Positions 1-6,669 are shown, counted from the stretch's first letter. The stretch: 11,103 nt of DNA from Christensenellaceae bacterium (GCA_012719815.1 JAAXZP010000070.1:1-11103); one strand, 5' to 3'. Notes: generated from the sequence alone by a model not told the origin. Translations and numbers: made by a program.

Positions 1-951
1 AGCATCCAGTCGGAATACATGGGCGAGTTTGTGGCGCTCAAGGATTCCATCAATACCATTGCCGATTCGCTGAACGAGGTGCTCTCCAGAATCGGCACGG
101 CGGCGAACCAGGTGGCTGCGGGTACGCGGCAGGTGTCCGACGGCAGCCAGGAGATATCGCAGGGCGCTACGGAGCAGGCGAGCGCCATCGAGGAGCTCAC
201 GGCAACGGTGACGCAGATCGCGGCGCAGACACGGCAGAACGCGGTCAGCGCGGGCGAGGCCAACGAGCTGACCGTCCAGGCGAAAGCTGAGGCCGCCCAG
301 GGCAACGAGAGCATGAAGACGATGCAGCGCGCGATGGACGAGATCAGCGAAGCGTCGCGCAATATATCGAGGATCATCAAGGTGATCGACGAGATCGCGT
401 TCCAGACCAACATACTGGCGCTGAACGCAGCGGTGGAAGCCGCGCGGGCAGGCGTGTACGGCAAGGGCTTCGCGGTGGTGGCGGAAGAGGTGCGCAGCCT
501 GGCGGCGCGCAGCGCGAGCGCGGCGAAAGAGACCACCGAGCTCATCGAAGGCACCATCGGCAAAACCGAGGCAGGCACCCGCATCGCCGGCGACATGGCG
601 GCCGCGCTGGAAGCCATCGTGGCAAGCGCGGAGAAATCGGCGCAGCTGGTAAACGAGATCGCTGCCGCATCCAACGAGCAGGCAGGCGCCGTTGCGCAGG
701 TGAACAGCGGCATCGAGCAGCTCTCGCAGGTGGTGCAGACCAACTCCGCGACTTCCGAGGAAGCCGCTGCCGCAGCGGAAGAGCTCTCCAGCCAGGCTGA
801 GCTCCTGAAGAGCATGGTGAGGCGGTTTAAGTTGCGGGAGAGCGCAAACAAAGCTGCCCTTCCCGCCGCCGCGAAGGAAGTCACTAAGGCTGAGTTGCCG
901 GAAAAACCAAAAATCGATTTGCTGTCGGACAGTGATTTCGGGAAATATTAA
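1..951 (+). CDS. Methyl-accepting chemotaxis protein, C-terminal signalling part (5' end outside window)
   Basis: The reading frame is open from base 1, so this is the last ~316 residues of a longer receptor. No sensor domain, membrane segment or complete HAMP domain is visible. What remains is a long Ala/Glu/Gln-rich coiled coil of the MCP signal domain. It has a methylation-type helix (EQASAIEELTATVTQIAAQT), the hairpin tip (DEIAFQTNILALNAAVEAARAG, then GKGFAVVAEEVRSLA), and a descending helix ending in an Ala/Glu-rich stretch (SEEAAAAAEELSSQAELLKSM). By family knowledge the tip binds CheW and CheA and controls CheA autophosphorylation at the inner membrane face. The tip reads AGVYGKG where most family members have an acidic residue in place of V. 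The C-terminus (SDSDFGKY) has no NWETF-type CheR-binding pentapeptide. An internal ATG at 19 is not a credible start because the same frame is open upstream. The ligand cannot be inferred. Confidence 0.95.
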   Translation, partial: SIQSEYMGEFVALKDSINTIADSLNEVLSRIGTAANQVAAGTRQVSDGSQEISQGATEQASAIEELTATVTQIAAQTRQNAVSAGEANELTVQAKAEAAQGNESMKTMQRAMDEISEASRNISRIIKVIDEIAFQTNILALNAAVEAARAGVYGKGFAVVAEEVRSLAARSASAAKETTELIEGTIGKTEAGTRIAGDMAAALEAIVASAEKSAQLVNEIAAASNEQAGAVAQVNSGIEQLSQVVQTNSATSEEAAAAAEELSSQAELLKSMVRRFKLRESANKAALPAAAKEVTKAELPEKPKIDLLSDSDFGKY

Positions 952-981
952 TGCCGAGCGATAGCAAGTGACGGGATGCAT

Positions 982-1027
982 GGCAGGCTTTTCGCCAAAC
1001 TGGCGAAGAGCCTGCCGGTTTTTTATT
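982..1027 (+). terminator. Intrinsic terminator of the chemotaxis receptor gene
   Basis: A 16-bp inverted repeat (982-997 with 1001-1016, one G-U pair, 3-nt loop AAC) is followed by GG and a T-rich run from 1019. It lies 31 bp after the receptor stop. The T-run overlaps the stop codon of the convergent UbiB-like gene at 1023-1025. On the minus strand the same hairpin has no following U-tract, so it is primarily a plus-strand terminator, although it could still impede transcription arriving from the other side. Confidence 0.9.
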
Positions 1028-2654
1028 GCTTGAGTTTGAAGCGCTTAATACGTAAAGGCCGCGCAAGCCCCGGCTTGCGGTTGGCGCGCAGTATGCGTAC
1101 GATGAGCCATACGGTGGTGATGAACGACGCGGTGAACCCCAAAACGCCCAGCAGCGGAATGCCCAGCAGCTTGGGGTCCATGTCGGTGGTGCACAGTATG
1201 GAAGAGCCGATCACCGCCGCAGCGTTGACGATGCCTACGATAAGGCGGTTCATGATGCGGTCGAAACGCGCGAGCGGCGCCTCGGAGCCTACCAGCTCCA
1301 CGCCGATGCGCGCCTGCCCCTTGGCCGCCATGCGCAGCAGGTCAGACGCCTGGCCGGGCAGGTCCAGAGTGCGCTTGCCGAATGCATACAGCGCCCTGCC
1401 GCCGCGCAGCAGCCCTTCCTTTACGCTCTTTTCGTGCAGCACCGTGTCCGACACGTGGACGGCGAGAATGTTCATCAGGTTGGTCTTGGGGCTCACGCGG
1501 GAGCGCACGCCCTCGATGGTGAGTATGCCGCGCGCCAGCATCGACACGCCCGTCGGCATCACAAGGCCGTTTTCTTCCGCCACGTGGAGGAACACCATCA
1601 CAAACACGCCGATGTCGATGTTGCCCAGCTCCTCGGCGGCGTAGCGCGTCATCATCTCCTCAATGTCGGCGTACAGCTTGATGTGGTCCACCGGGCCGGT
1701 GGCGGTGGCGAGGGAGAGCAGCACCGATTTTAAGGCGTAGTAGTCGTTTTCCGCGGCGGCGATGACCGCGCTCTTGAACAGGTGGCGGTGCCGCGCGGAG
1801 AGCCGGCCCGTCATGCCGAGGGCGATCCAGACGATTTTGCCGTCGCGCACGCGGATGTTGCCCGGGTGCGGGTCCGCGTGGAAGAAGCCGTCGTCCACCA
1901 CCTGCTTGAGGTAGTTGGCTGCGAGTTTATCGCACAGATCGGCGGGGTTGTACCCGGCTTTTTTTAATGCTTCGGTGTCGTCGATCTGGATGCCGTCCAC
2001 GTATTCCATCACCAGCACGCGCGGCGTGGTGAGCGCCGTCTCCACTTTCGGGAAAGCGATGTACGGGATGCCGGCGTTGTTTTCGGTGAATTCGCGGATA
2101 TGGCCCGCTTCGATCAGAAAATCCATCTCCTGCTGGGCCGCGGACCACATCTCGTCAATGACATTATCGAAGTCGATCACTTGGCCGGACCTGCGCACGA
2201 TGCGGAATATGCTGGACGCGCGGTGCAAAAGGCGCATGTCCTGCGCCATCTTTTCGTATATGCCGGGGCGCTGCACCTTGAGTATCACCGGCCGCCCGTC
2301 CTTCAGCACGGCGCGGTGCGCCTGCGCGATGGACGCGGAACCCGCCGGCTCGCTGTCGATGGAGGCAAATACCTGCTCGGGCGCTTTGCCGTATTCGGCT
2401 TCCAGAACGCCGCGCACCGTCTCGAAATCCATCGGCATCACGTCGGTGCGCAGCTGGGTCAGCGCCTCGCAGTATTCGTCCGGAAGTATGTCGGGCCGCA
2501 TGGACAGCAACTGCCCGAACTTGACGAATGTGGGGCCGAGGTCCTCCAGTACGCGGCGCAGCTTCTCGGGACTCAGGCCGCGGGTGATCTCATGTCTGGC
2601 GAGCACCTTAAGGATATCTCTGAACCGTCCTTTTTCCGACGCTGATTTTGCCAT
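1023..2654 (-). CDS. ABC1/UbiB-family atypical protein kinase-like protein, DFG Asp replaced by Ala
   Basis: The predicted product has 543 residues with the typical UbiB/ADCK order: the KxGQ motif (KFGQ, 45-48, within DLGPTFVKFGQLLSMRPDILP), an Ala/Ser-rich nucleotide loop (PAGSASIAQAH, 103-113), the ATP-site lysine (ILKVQRP, K126), a likely helix-C Glu (E182), VLVMEYVDG (213-221) and the catalytic loop HADPHPGN (D261, N266). Two hydrophobic C-terminal helices (about 471-488 and 497-521) should anchor it in the membrane. The metal-binding DFG-like motif reads IALGM at 277-281, so the usual Asp is Ala278 (codon 1821-1823). Family members act in isoprenoid-lipid metabolism or membrane homeostasis. 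The clostridial substrate is unknown, and no quinone gene is nearby. The ATG at 2654 was chosen because AAAGGCAGG sits just upstream and the family N-terminus starts here. An in-frame ATG at 2693 has a poor ribosome site. The gene is probably monocistronic. Confidence 0.9.
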   Translation of the reverse strand: MAKSASEKGRFRDILKVLARHEITRGLSPEKLRRVLEDLGPTFVKFGQLLSMRPDILPDEYCEALTQLRTDVMPMDFETVRGVLEAEYGKAPEQVFASIDSEPAGSASIAQAHRAVLKDGRPVILKVQRPGIYEKMAQDMRLLHRASSIFRIVRRSGQVIDFDNVIDEMWSAAQQEMDFLIEAGHIREFTENNAGIPYIAFPKVETALTTPRVLVMEYVDGIQIDDTEALKKAGYNPADLCDKLAANYLKQVVDDGFFHADPHPGNIRVRDGKIVWIALGMTGRLSARHRHLFKSAVIAAAENDYYALKSVLLSLATATGPVDHIKLYADIEEMMTRYAAEELGNIDIGVFVMVFLHVAEENGLVMPTGVSMLARGILTIEGVRSRVSPKTNLMNILAVHVSDTVLHEKSVKEGLLRGGRALYAFGKRTLDLPGQASDLLRMAAKGQARIGVELVGSEAPLARFDRIMNRLIVGIVNAAAVIGSSILCTTDMDPKLLGIPLLGVLGFTASFITTVWLIVRILRANRKPGLARPLRIKRFKLKQ

Positions 2655-2755
2655 AGCATCCTGCCTTTCGGGGGATTCGCAAGCCGGGCTCATATCCGTC
2701 TGCGCGGCAAGCTGTCCGCGGGCATGCGGAACCTATCCGGGACCCTCTTTGGTAT

Positions 2756-2764
2756 ATTATAGCA
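2756..2764 (-). promoter_or_regulatory. Extended -10 promoter for the UbiB-like gene
   Basis: Read on the minus strand, 2764 down to 2756 is TGCTATAAT, a perfect extended -10 (TGN + TATAAT). The -35 is weak (a TTG-containing hexamer 15 nt upstream), as is common for extended -10 promoters. Initiation would fall near 2749, leaving an untranslated leader of about 95 nt before the ATG at 2654. Confidence 0.6.
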
Positions 2765-2903
2765 TGAATTGCATCCGGGCAAAACACGCGCGCAGGCTGT
2801 CTGCCCGATTGCAACTTCGAAAGTTCTGATTGGCGCTCAAATTATTTGGAGGAGGAAAGCGCTGTGCAACCGGGCGGGGCCTGCGCGCTAAACTATTGAG
2901 AGC

Positions 2904-2929
2904 AACCGGCCTTCGCTGCGGGGCCGGTT
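2904..2929 (-). terminator. Probable terminator hairpin of the adenine deaminase gene
   Basis: An 8-bp perfect GC-rich stem (AACCGGCC at 2904-2911 with GGCCGGTT at 2922-2929, 10-nt loop) starts 7 nt beyond the adenine deaminase stop codon. On the minus strand it is followed by TTGCTCT, a poor U-tract, so termination may be inefficient or factor-assisted. Its position directly after the stop is the main support. Confidence 0.5.
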
Positions 2930-2936
2930 ATTGGTT

Positions 2937-4667
2937 TCACGCTTCTATAGATATAAAATCAAATTTTATTACGTCAAACAAGCCCATATCCGTCAGTTTC
3001 AGTTCCGGTATGACGGGCAGCGCCATGAAGCAAAGCTGCATCACCGGCTCCAGATTGTCGCGTACGCCCAGCACGTCCACCGCCGTCCGGTGAATACGGG
3101 TCAGCATCTCGTCAACCCATTCGCCGCTTTGGTCGCTCATCAGGCCCGCGATGGGCATGGGCAGGCTCTCTAGGACGCTTTGTTCGTGGACCAGCACGAT
3201 GCCGCCGTCCTGCTCGATCAGCTTCTGCACCGCGTAAGCCATGTCGGCGTCGCTGGTGCCCACCACGATGATGTTATGGGAATCGTGCGCGATGGAAAGC
3301 GCAATCGCGCCGCGCTTTAAACCGTAGTCCTTGAGCAGCGCGACGGCCACATTGCCGGTGCCGTGATGGCGTTCGACGACGGCGAGTTTGACGATGTCTC
3401 TGGCCGGGGCGTACACAAAGCAGCCGTTTTCGTCCCGGGTGATCTCCGCAATCTCGTTGCGCGTGACGACGCCGCCGGGCATCATGGCGATGACGTGCGC
3501 CCTGTCGGAGTTCACATTGAGCCTCAGCCTGTCAGCGGAGAAATCCCGGACGCGGAACCGCCCCCTGACGGCGGAGATGTCGTGCTTTGTCACTTCAGGC
3601 AGGTAACGCCCGTCCGCAGCCACTTCCCGGCCCGCGATAAACACCCGACGGGCGCGGAGGCTGGCAAGGTCGTCCAGCAGCACGATATCCGCACGGAGCC
3701 CCGGCTTTATCGCGCCCCTGTCCGTAAGGCCGTAGCACTCTGCGGCGTTCAGGCTGGCCATCTGTATCGCGACGATGGGGTCCAGCCCTGCTTCGACACA
3801 CACGCGCAGATGGCGGTTCAGATGGCCTTCGCTGAGTATCGTCTTGGGCTGACAGTCGTCGGAGCACAAAAGACAGCGCCTGCTGCTGAGCGGCGTTACC
3901 GCTTTGACGAGCTCCGGCAGGTCATGGCATGCCGAACCCAGACGCAGCAGCACGTACATGCCGCGGGACAGCCGGTCTCGCAACTCTCCGACGGTGGTGC
4001 ACTCGTGATCGGTGAGTATGCCGGCGGAAGCGTAGGCATTGAGCTCACGGCCGGTTATCCGCGGGCTGTGTCCGTCGACAGGCTTGCCGCGGCGGGCGGC
4101 GACCATCAGCTTGTCCAGCACCCTGCTGTCCGCGCTGATAACCCCCGGGTAGTTCATGAACTCTCCGAGCCCCAGTATTTCCTCGCGCCCGATGATCTGC
4201 TCCATGGCTTTTGCGTCGACCACCGCGCCCGAGTGCTCAAACGGGGTGGCGGGCACGCAGGAAGGCAGCATCCATTTGATGTCCAGCGCGGTGTGTTTCG
4301 AGGCTGCGATCATATATTCCAGGCCGGCTATGCCGCATGCGTTGGTAATCTCGTGCGGGTCGGAGATGATGGTTGTCGTCCCGTGAGGCACGATGAGCCT
4401 GCCCAGTTCCTCCGGGCTCACGTATGACGATTCCACATGGAAATGGCTGTCGATAAAGCCCGGCGCGGCAAAACGGCCTTCGGCGTCTATCTCGCGGCGG
4501 CCTTCGTACTGCCCGACTCCGGCGATCAGCCCCTCGCACAGCGCGATATTGCCCGGGACAATCGAAGCGCCGTATACGTCCACCACCTTGCAGTTCTTGA
4601 TGACCAGATCGGCGGGAACCCGCCCGGCGGCGGTATCGATAAGTTTTTTTTGCAGCTCTCTGTTCAT
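2937..4667 (-). CDS. ade: Adenine deaminase (AdeC-type amidohydrolase)
   Basis: The 576-residue product matches the usual length of the AdeC family, metal-dependent amidohydrolases that convert adenine to hypoxanthine and ammonia in the cytoplasm. The metal-binding beta-strand motif FIDSHFHVESS is at 71-81 (H75, H77). Next come PHGTTTIISDPHEITN (94-109), MLPSCVPATP (133-142), GLGEF (166-170), VDGHSPRITGRELNAYASAG (197-216) followed by TDHECTT (219-225), and CSDDCQP (268-274). The AIQMASLNAAE segment, GAIKPGLRADIVLLDDL and, near the C-terminus, SIAHDSHNIIVVG are also diagnostic. Two starts are possible: ATG 4667 gives the family-length N-terminus MNRELQ, and in-frame ATG 4679 adds four residues. 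Neither has a strong ribosome site. The frame stays open to 4865, but the extra residues do not resemble the family. The gene is divergent from a nucleoside importer, which fits purine salvage. Confidence 0.95.
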   Translation of the reverse strand: MNRELQKKLIDTAAGRVPADLVIKNCKVVDVYGASIVPGNIALCEGLIAGVGQYEGRREIDAEGRFAAPGFIDSHFHVESSYVSPEELGRLIVPHGTTTIISDPHEITNACGIAGLEYMIAASKHTALDIKWMLPSCVPATPFEHSGAVVDAKAMEQIIGREEILGLGEFMNYPGVISADSRVLDKLMVAARRGKPVDGHSPRITGRELNAYASAGILTDHECTTVGELRDRLSRGMYVLLRLGSACHDLPELVKAVTPLSSRRCLLCSDDCQPKTILSEGHLNRHLRVCVEAGLDPIVAIQMASLNAAECYGLTDRGAIKPGLRADIVLLDDLASLRARRVFIAGREVAADGRYLPEVTKHDISAVRGRFRVRDFSADRLRLNVNSDRAHVIAMMPGGVVTRNEIAEITRDENGCFVYAPARDIVKLAVVERHHGTGNVAVALLKDYGLKRGAIALSIAHDSHNIIVVGTSDADMAYAVQKLIEQDGGIVLVHEQSVLESLPMPIAGLMSDQSGEWVDEMLTRIHRTAVDVLGVRDNLEPVMQLCFMALPVIPELKLTDMGLFDVIKFDFISIEA

Positions 4668-4723
4668 TTTCACGACCATTCTTTCATAACAAATGATGGA
4701 TAATGTGCTTGTTATTATGCTAT

Positions 4724-4763
4724 CATACTCCGGGTAAACTATAAACCCCGTATGAATTTTTTT
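4724..4763 (+). terminator. Terminator-like hairpin with T7 run inside the ade leader
   Basis: CATAC (4724-4728) pairs with GTATG (4750-4754), and GGG (4732-4734) with CCC inside it, around an AT-rich loop. The hairpin is followed by AA and seven Ts (4757-4763). It has intrinsic terminator form on the plus strand, but no plus-strand gene lies upstream. If it acts, it would stop a transcript antisense to ade. The stem is interrupted and short. Confidence 0.35.
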
Positions 4764-4779
4764 AAGGAAACGGCAGTAT

Positions 4780-4817
4780 AAAAACCCCGGAAATCCCGGC
4801 CGGATATAGCGCCGGGG
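4780..4817 (-). terminator. Terminator-like structure in the ade leader (possible attenuator)
   Basis: Read on the minus strand, CCCCGG (4817-4812) pairs with CCGGGG (4790-4785) and is followed at once by five Ts (4784-4780). A competing inner stem, GCCGGG/CCCGGC (4811-4816 with 4795-4800), overlaps the same bases. It lies over 100 nt upstream of the ade start, in the sense direction. It could attenuate ade if transcription starts beyond about 4820. If the promoter is closer to the gene it has no effect on ade. Confidence 0.4.
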
Positions 4818-4886
4818 GGCGGGCCTTGTATCCCATATTAGTAAAAAGTTTGCCCCGTTTAACAAATTTATTTTAATTATTACATA

Positions 4887-4914
4887 TTGAAATAAGCTGC
4901 ATGTTTGTTATAGA
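4887..4914 (+). promoter_or_regulatory. Candidate promoter for the BMP lipoprotein gene
   Basis: TTGAAA (4887-4892) lies 16 bp before TATAGA (4909-4914), in the AT-rich divergent region. The -35 matches the sigma-A consensus at five of six positions and the -10 at four of six. Initiation near 4921 would give a leader of about 220 nt. No better-placed pair was seen closer to the gene. Confidence 0.45.
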
Positions 4915-4956
4915 ATAGGGTAATCAATGAGGCTTTGCCCGCATTGATTTCTATAA
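4908..4956 (+). promoter_or_regulatory. Bulged inverted repeat overlapping the BMP promoter (operator or leader hairpin)
   Basis: Two perfect stems are stacked: TTATAGA (4908-4914) with TCTATAA (4950-4956), and AATCAATG (4922-4929) with CATTGATT (4942-4949). They are separated on the left side only by seven unpaired bases (4915-4921). Inside is GGC/GCC with a TTT loop. The outer left arm coincides with the candidate -10. The element could be a protein operator or, if transcription starts further upstream, a structured RNA. No identity could be assigned. Confidence 0.5.
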
Positions 4957-5142
4957 AATGGCGGTTAATCAGCGTCGATTACTCTGTCAAAAATGAAAAG
5001 AAAGGTAATGCGGTTTCTTTGGAATTCTAATTATGAATTGAAAGTAACGGATAGCGGTTATTTCGCGCATTAACGGATGTCCAATTATGTGAGACAGCAT
5101 TGTAGATCCTGATTTCACATTTAATAAATAAGGAGGAAATCC

Positions 5143-6459
5143 ATGAAAAAGCTCGTAATGTTTTTGGTGGTGCTGGCATTGATCGTTGTGCCGTTTGCGG
5201 GTTGCGGTCCGCAGGCTCAGCAGCCCCCGGCGGAAACTGAAAAACCCGCTAACACTGCACAACCCGCCGAAACTGCTGCTCAGGAGCCGGATACGGAAGA
5301 GCCGGTATCGAAGGAAGATGTCAAGATCGGCGTGATACTGATTCACGACGAGAACTCCGGCTATGACGCCGCCCATATCACCGGCATCAGGGAAGCCGCC
5401 AAGGCAACCGGCATCGATGAAGCCACCCAGATCATCTGGAAGTACAACATCCCCGAGGACGAGACTTGTTACGACACCGCGATCGACCTGGTGGAGCAGG
5501 GCTGCAAGTACATCTTCTCTGACAGCTTCGGCCATCAGAGCTACATGCAGCAGGCTGCCGAAGAGAATCCGGATGTTACCTTTGTTGCCATGACGGGCGA
5601 CACCGCAAAGCTTTCGGGGCTGCCGAACTTCAAGAACGCGTTCAACTTCACGTTCGAGTCCCGCTACGTGTCGGGCGTTGTGGCCGGCATGAAGCTCGCC
5701 GAGCTCATTGAGCAGGGCAAAGTGACCGACAAGAACAAGGACGAGAAAGGCAACATCAAGGTCGGGTATGTCGGCGCTTATCCGTATGCGGAAGTGGTTT
5801 CCGGCTACACCGGCTTCTACCTCGGCATCAAGTCCATCGTTCCGAACGTTGTGATGGACGTGCAGTACACCAACTCGTGGTATGATCCCACCATGGAAGC
5901 GGAAGCCGCGAAGGCTCTCGTGTCGTCCGGCTGCATCATCATCGGCCAGCATGCGGACTCCACCGGCGCTCCCAGCGCCTGCGAAGCGATGCTGGAGAGC
6001 GGCACCACCGTTTACTGCGTGGGCTACAACATCGACATGCTCAAAGTTGCGCCCAAGGCTGCGCTGACCAGCGCGCAGAACGACTGGAGCGTGTACTACA
6101 CCTTTGCGCTTAACTGCATCATAAACGGCGAGGAAATTCCCACCGACTGGGCGAAGGGCTACAGCGAAGGCGCTGTGAAGATCTCCGCTCTGGGCGAGAG
6201 CTGCGCTCCCGGCACGGCTGAAAAGGTGGCCGAAGTGGAAGAAGCTCTGAAGAACGGCACTCTCCACGTGTTCGACACTTCCAAGTTTACCGTGAACGGC
6301 GAGAAAGTGACCAGCGCTATGGCTATCGACACTGACGGCGACTTCGTGCCGGACAGCGAAGAGGCCATCAAAGACGGCATCTTCTATGAGTCCACGATCC
6401 GCAGCGCTCCGTACTTCAGCCTGCGCATCGACGGCATCAGAGAGCTCAATGCTGGTTGA
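5143..6459 (+). CDS. BMP/PnrA-family purine-nucleoside-binding lipoprotein of an ABC importer
   Basis: The 438-residue product begins with a lipoprotein signal peptide (MKKLVMFLVVLALIVVPFAG), with the lipobox cysteine at C21. A Pro/Gln/Glu/Thr-rich linker follows to about residue 60. The BMP (Med/PnrA-like) periplasmic-binding fold then starts at VKIGVILIHDENSGYD and continues through FSDSFGHQSYMQQAAEENPDV, GYVGAYPYAEVVSGYTGFYLG, TNSWYDP and GQHADSTGAPSACEAM. The family binds nucleosides (guanosine, adenosine, inosine and similar), and this protein should capture them at the outer membrane face for the transporter encoded downstream. The C-terminal part carries an acidic DTDGDFVPDSEE segment and ends in YFSLRIDGIRELNAG. 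The start is supported by AGGAGG at 5131-5136, six bases before the ATG. A terminator follows directly, so the gene is probably expressed above the transporter genes. The exact ligand is inferred from family and the neighbouring adenine deaminase gene. Confidence 0.93.
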   Translation: MKKLVMFLVVLALIVVPFAGCGPQAQQPPAETEKPANTAQPAETAAQEPDTEEPVSKEDVKIGVILIHDENSGYDAAHITGIREAAKATGIDEATQIIWKYNIPEDETCYDTAIDLVEQGCKYIFSDSFGHQSYMQQAAEENPDVTFVAMTGDTAKLSGLPNFKNAFNFTFESRYVSGVVAGMKLAELIEQGKVTDKNKDEKGNIKVGYVGAYPYAEVVSGYTGFYLGIKSIVPNVVMDVQYTNSWYDPTMEAEAAKALVSSGCIIIGQHADSTGAPSACEAMLESGTTVYCVGYNIDMLKVAPKAALTSAQNDWSVYYTFALNCIINGEEIPTDWAKGYSEGAVKISALGESCAPGTAEKVAEVEEALKNGTLHVFDTSKFTVNGEKVTSAMAIDTDGDFVPDSEEAIKDGIFYESTIRSAPYFSLRIDGIRELNAG

Positions 6460-6473
6460 TTGCTGACATAACG

Positions 6474-6517
6474 GAAAGAGCCACTTTCCAAAAGTGGCTC
6501 TTTCTATGATTTTTTCT
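6474..6517 (+). terminator. Terminator after the BMP lipoprotein gene
   Basis: A 14-bp perfect stem (6474-6487 with 6491-6504; GAAAGAGCCAC... against ...GTGGCTCTTTC) has a CCA loop. Five bases later comes TTTTTT (6510-6515). It lies 14 bp beyond the lipoprotein stop and before the ATPase gene, so it should limit read-through into the importer genes. The gap before the T-run suggests incomplete termination. Confidence 0.8.
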
Positions 6518-6523
6518 AATGAT

Positions 6524-6603
6524 TATGATGGAGCCATCTAAAAAGCGCAGCTTTTTGGGGTACAGTATGATGGGGCCCAAAAAAAGAGCAGCTTTTGGTA
6601 CGG
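6524..6603 (+). repeat. Tandem imperfect ~40-nt repeat, two copies
   Basis: Copy 1 (6524-6565) and copy 2 (6566-6603) abut exactly. Both start TATGATGG, continue through an A-run, then G(C/A)GCAGCTTTT and G-runs, and end TAC(A/G)G. Copy 2 is four bases shorter. Each copy contains a short hairpin: AAAAAGC/GCTTTTT around GCA (6540-6556) in copy 1, and AAAAG/CTTTT in copy 2. The terminators elsewhere in the window do not share this sequence. It may belong to a dispersed intergenic repeat family. Confidence 0.8.
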
Positions 6604-6614
6604 TTCCCGGCTCT

Positions 6615-6647
6615 GCGGCGGATTATGCGGCCTGAACGTACGCAATC
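6615..6647 (+). repeat. Direct repeat, left copy (partner 6689-6723)
   Basis: The first 20 bases (6615-6634) match 6689-6708 at 18 of 20 positions; the differences are the adjacent AT versus GC. Both copies end in GCAATC after a diverged 7-9 nt middle. The copy contains CGGCCTGA (6628-6635), the complement of TCAGGCCG at 6679-6686. Confidence 0.75.
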
Positions 6648-6669
6648 ATCAAACGTTATCGTATAGTCG

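Larger units (their letters stand above)
2655..2936. other. Intergenic region between the adenine deaminase and UbiB-like genes
   Basis: These 282 bp hold the extended -10 promoter of the UbiB-like gene (about 2756-2764) and a GC-rich hairpin just past the adenine deaminase stop (2904-2929). The promoter and hairpin argue that the two genes are separate units despite sharing a strand. A plus-strand GGAGGAGG at 2848-2855 precedes only an 11-residue open frame. No further gene was recognised. Confidence 0.6.
4668..5142. other. Divergent regulatory region between ade and the nucleoside importer
   Basis: These 475 bp are markedly more AT-rich than the genes and contain no convincing coding sequence. 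On the ade side are two hairpins: 4785-4817, with a U-tract in the ade direction, and 4724-4754, with a T7 run in the plus direction. On the importer side are a TTGAAA/TATAGA promoter candidate (4887-4914) and a bulged inverted repeat (4908-4956). Also present are a 7-bp AAAGAAA/TTTCTTT stem around 5000-5022, two copies of TAACGGAT near 5045 and 5070, and a 6-bp GATTTC/GAAATC pair (5111-5116 with 5136-5141) that would place the lipoprotein ribosome site in a loop. I looked for the conserved purine riboswitch core and did not find it. Confidence 0.6.

Noticed and set aside
1915..2829. A 304-codon plus-strand open frame and similar long opposite-strand frames across the UbiB, adenine deaminase and lipoprotein genes.
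   Set aside because: They are antisense shadows in GC-rich coding DNA; the opposite strand carries clear family motifs, and the shadow translations do not.
2864..2899. An 11-residue GTG-initiated frame behind a strong GGAGGAGG (2848-2855) on the plus strand, followed by the 2904-2929 hairpin, resembling a leader peptide.
   Set aside because: No plus-strand gene follows for it to regulate, no plus-strand promoter was seen, and the peptide has no recognisable bias; chance purine-rich sequence is more likely.
4668..4865. A 66-codon N-terminal extension of adenine deaminase, since the frame is open to an ATG at 4865.
   Set aside because: The extension is AT-rich intergenic sequence with hairpins, it does not resemble the family, and the family-length protein starts at 4667.
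4993..5073. A 26-residue frame starting MKRKVMRFLW in the lipoprotein leader.
   Set aside because: It has no ribosome binding site before its ATG and no family resemblance.
4908..5142. Purine riboswitch upstream of the nucleoside-binding protein gene, suggested by context and by CTATAAAATGG at 4951-4961.
   Set aside because: The conserved TTTCTAC-type junction, the two loop-loop kissing motifs and a terminator platform are absent.
6590..6625. GGTAC followed by GGTTCCCGG looked like part of a T-box antiterminator.
   Set aside because: The AGGGTGGNACCGCG core is not present, no specifier loop is visible, and the downstream genes are not amino-acid related.
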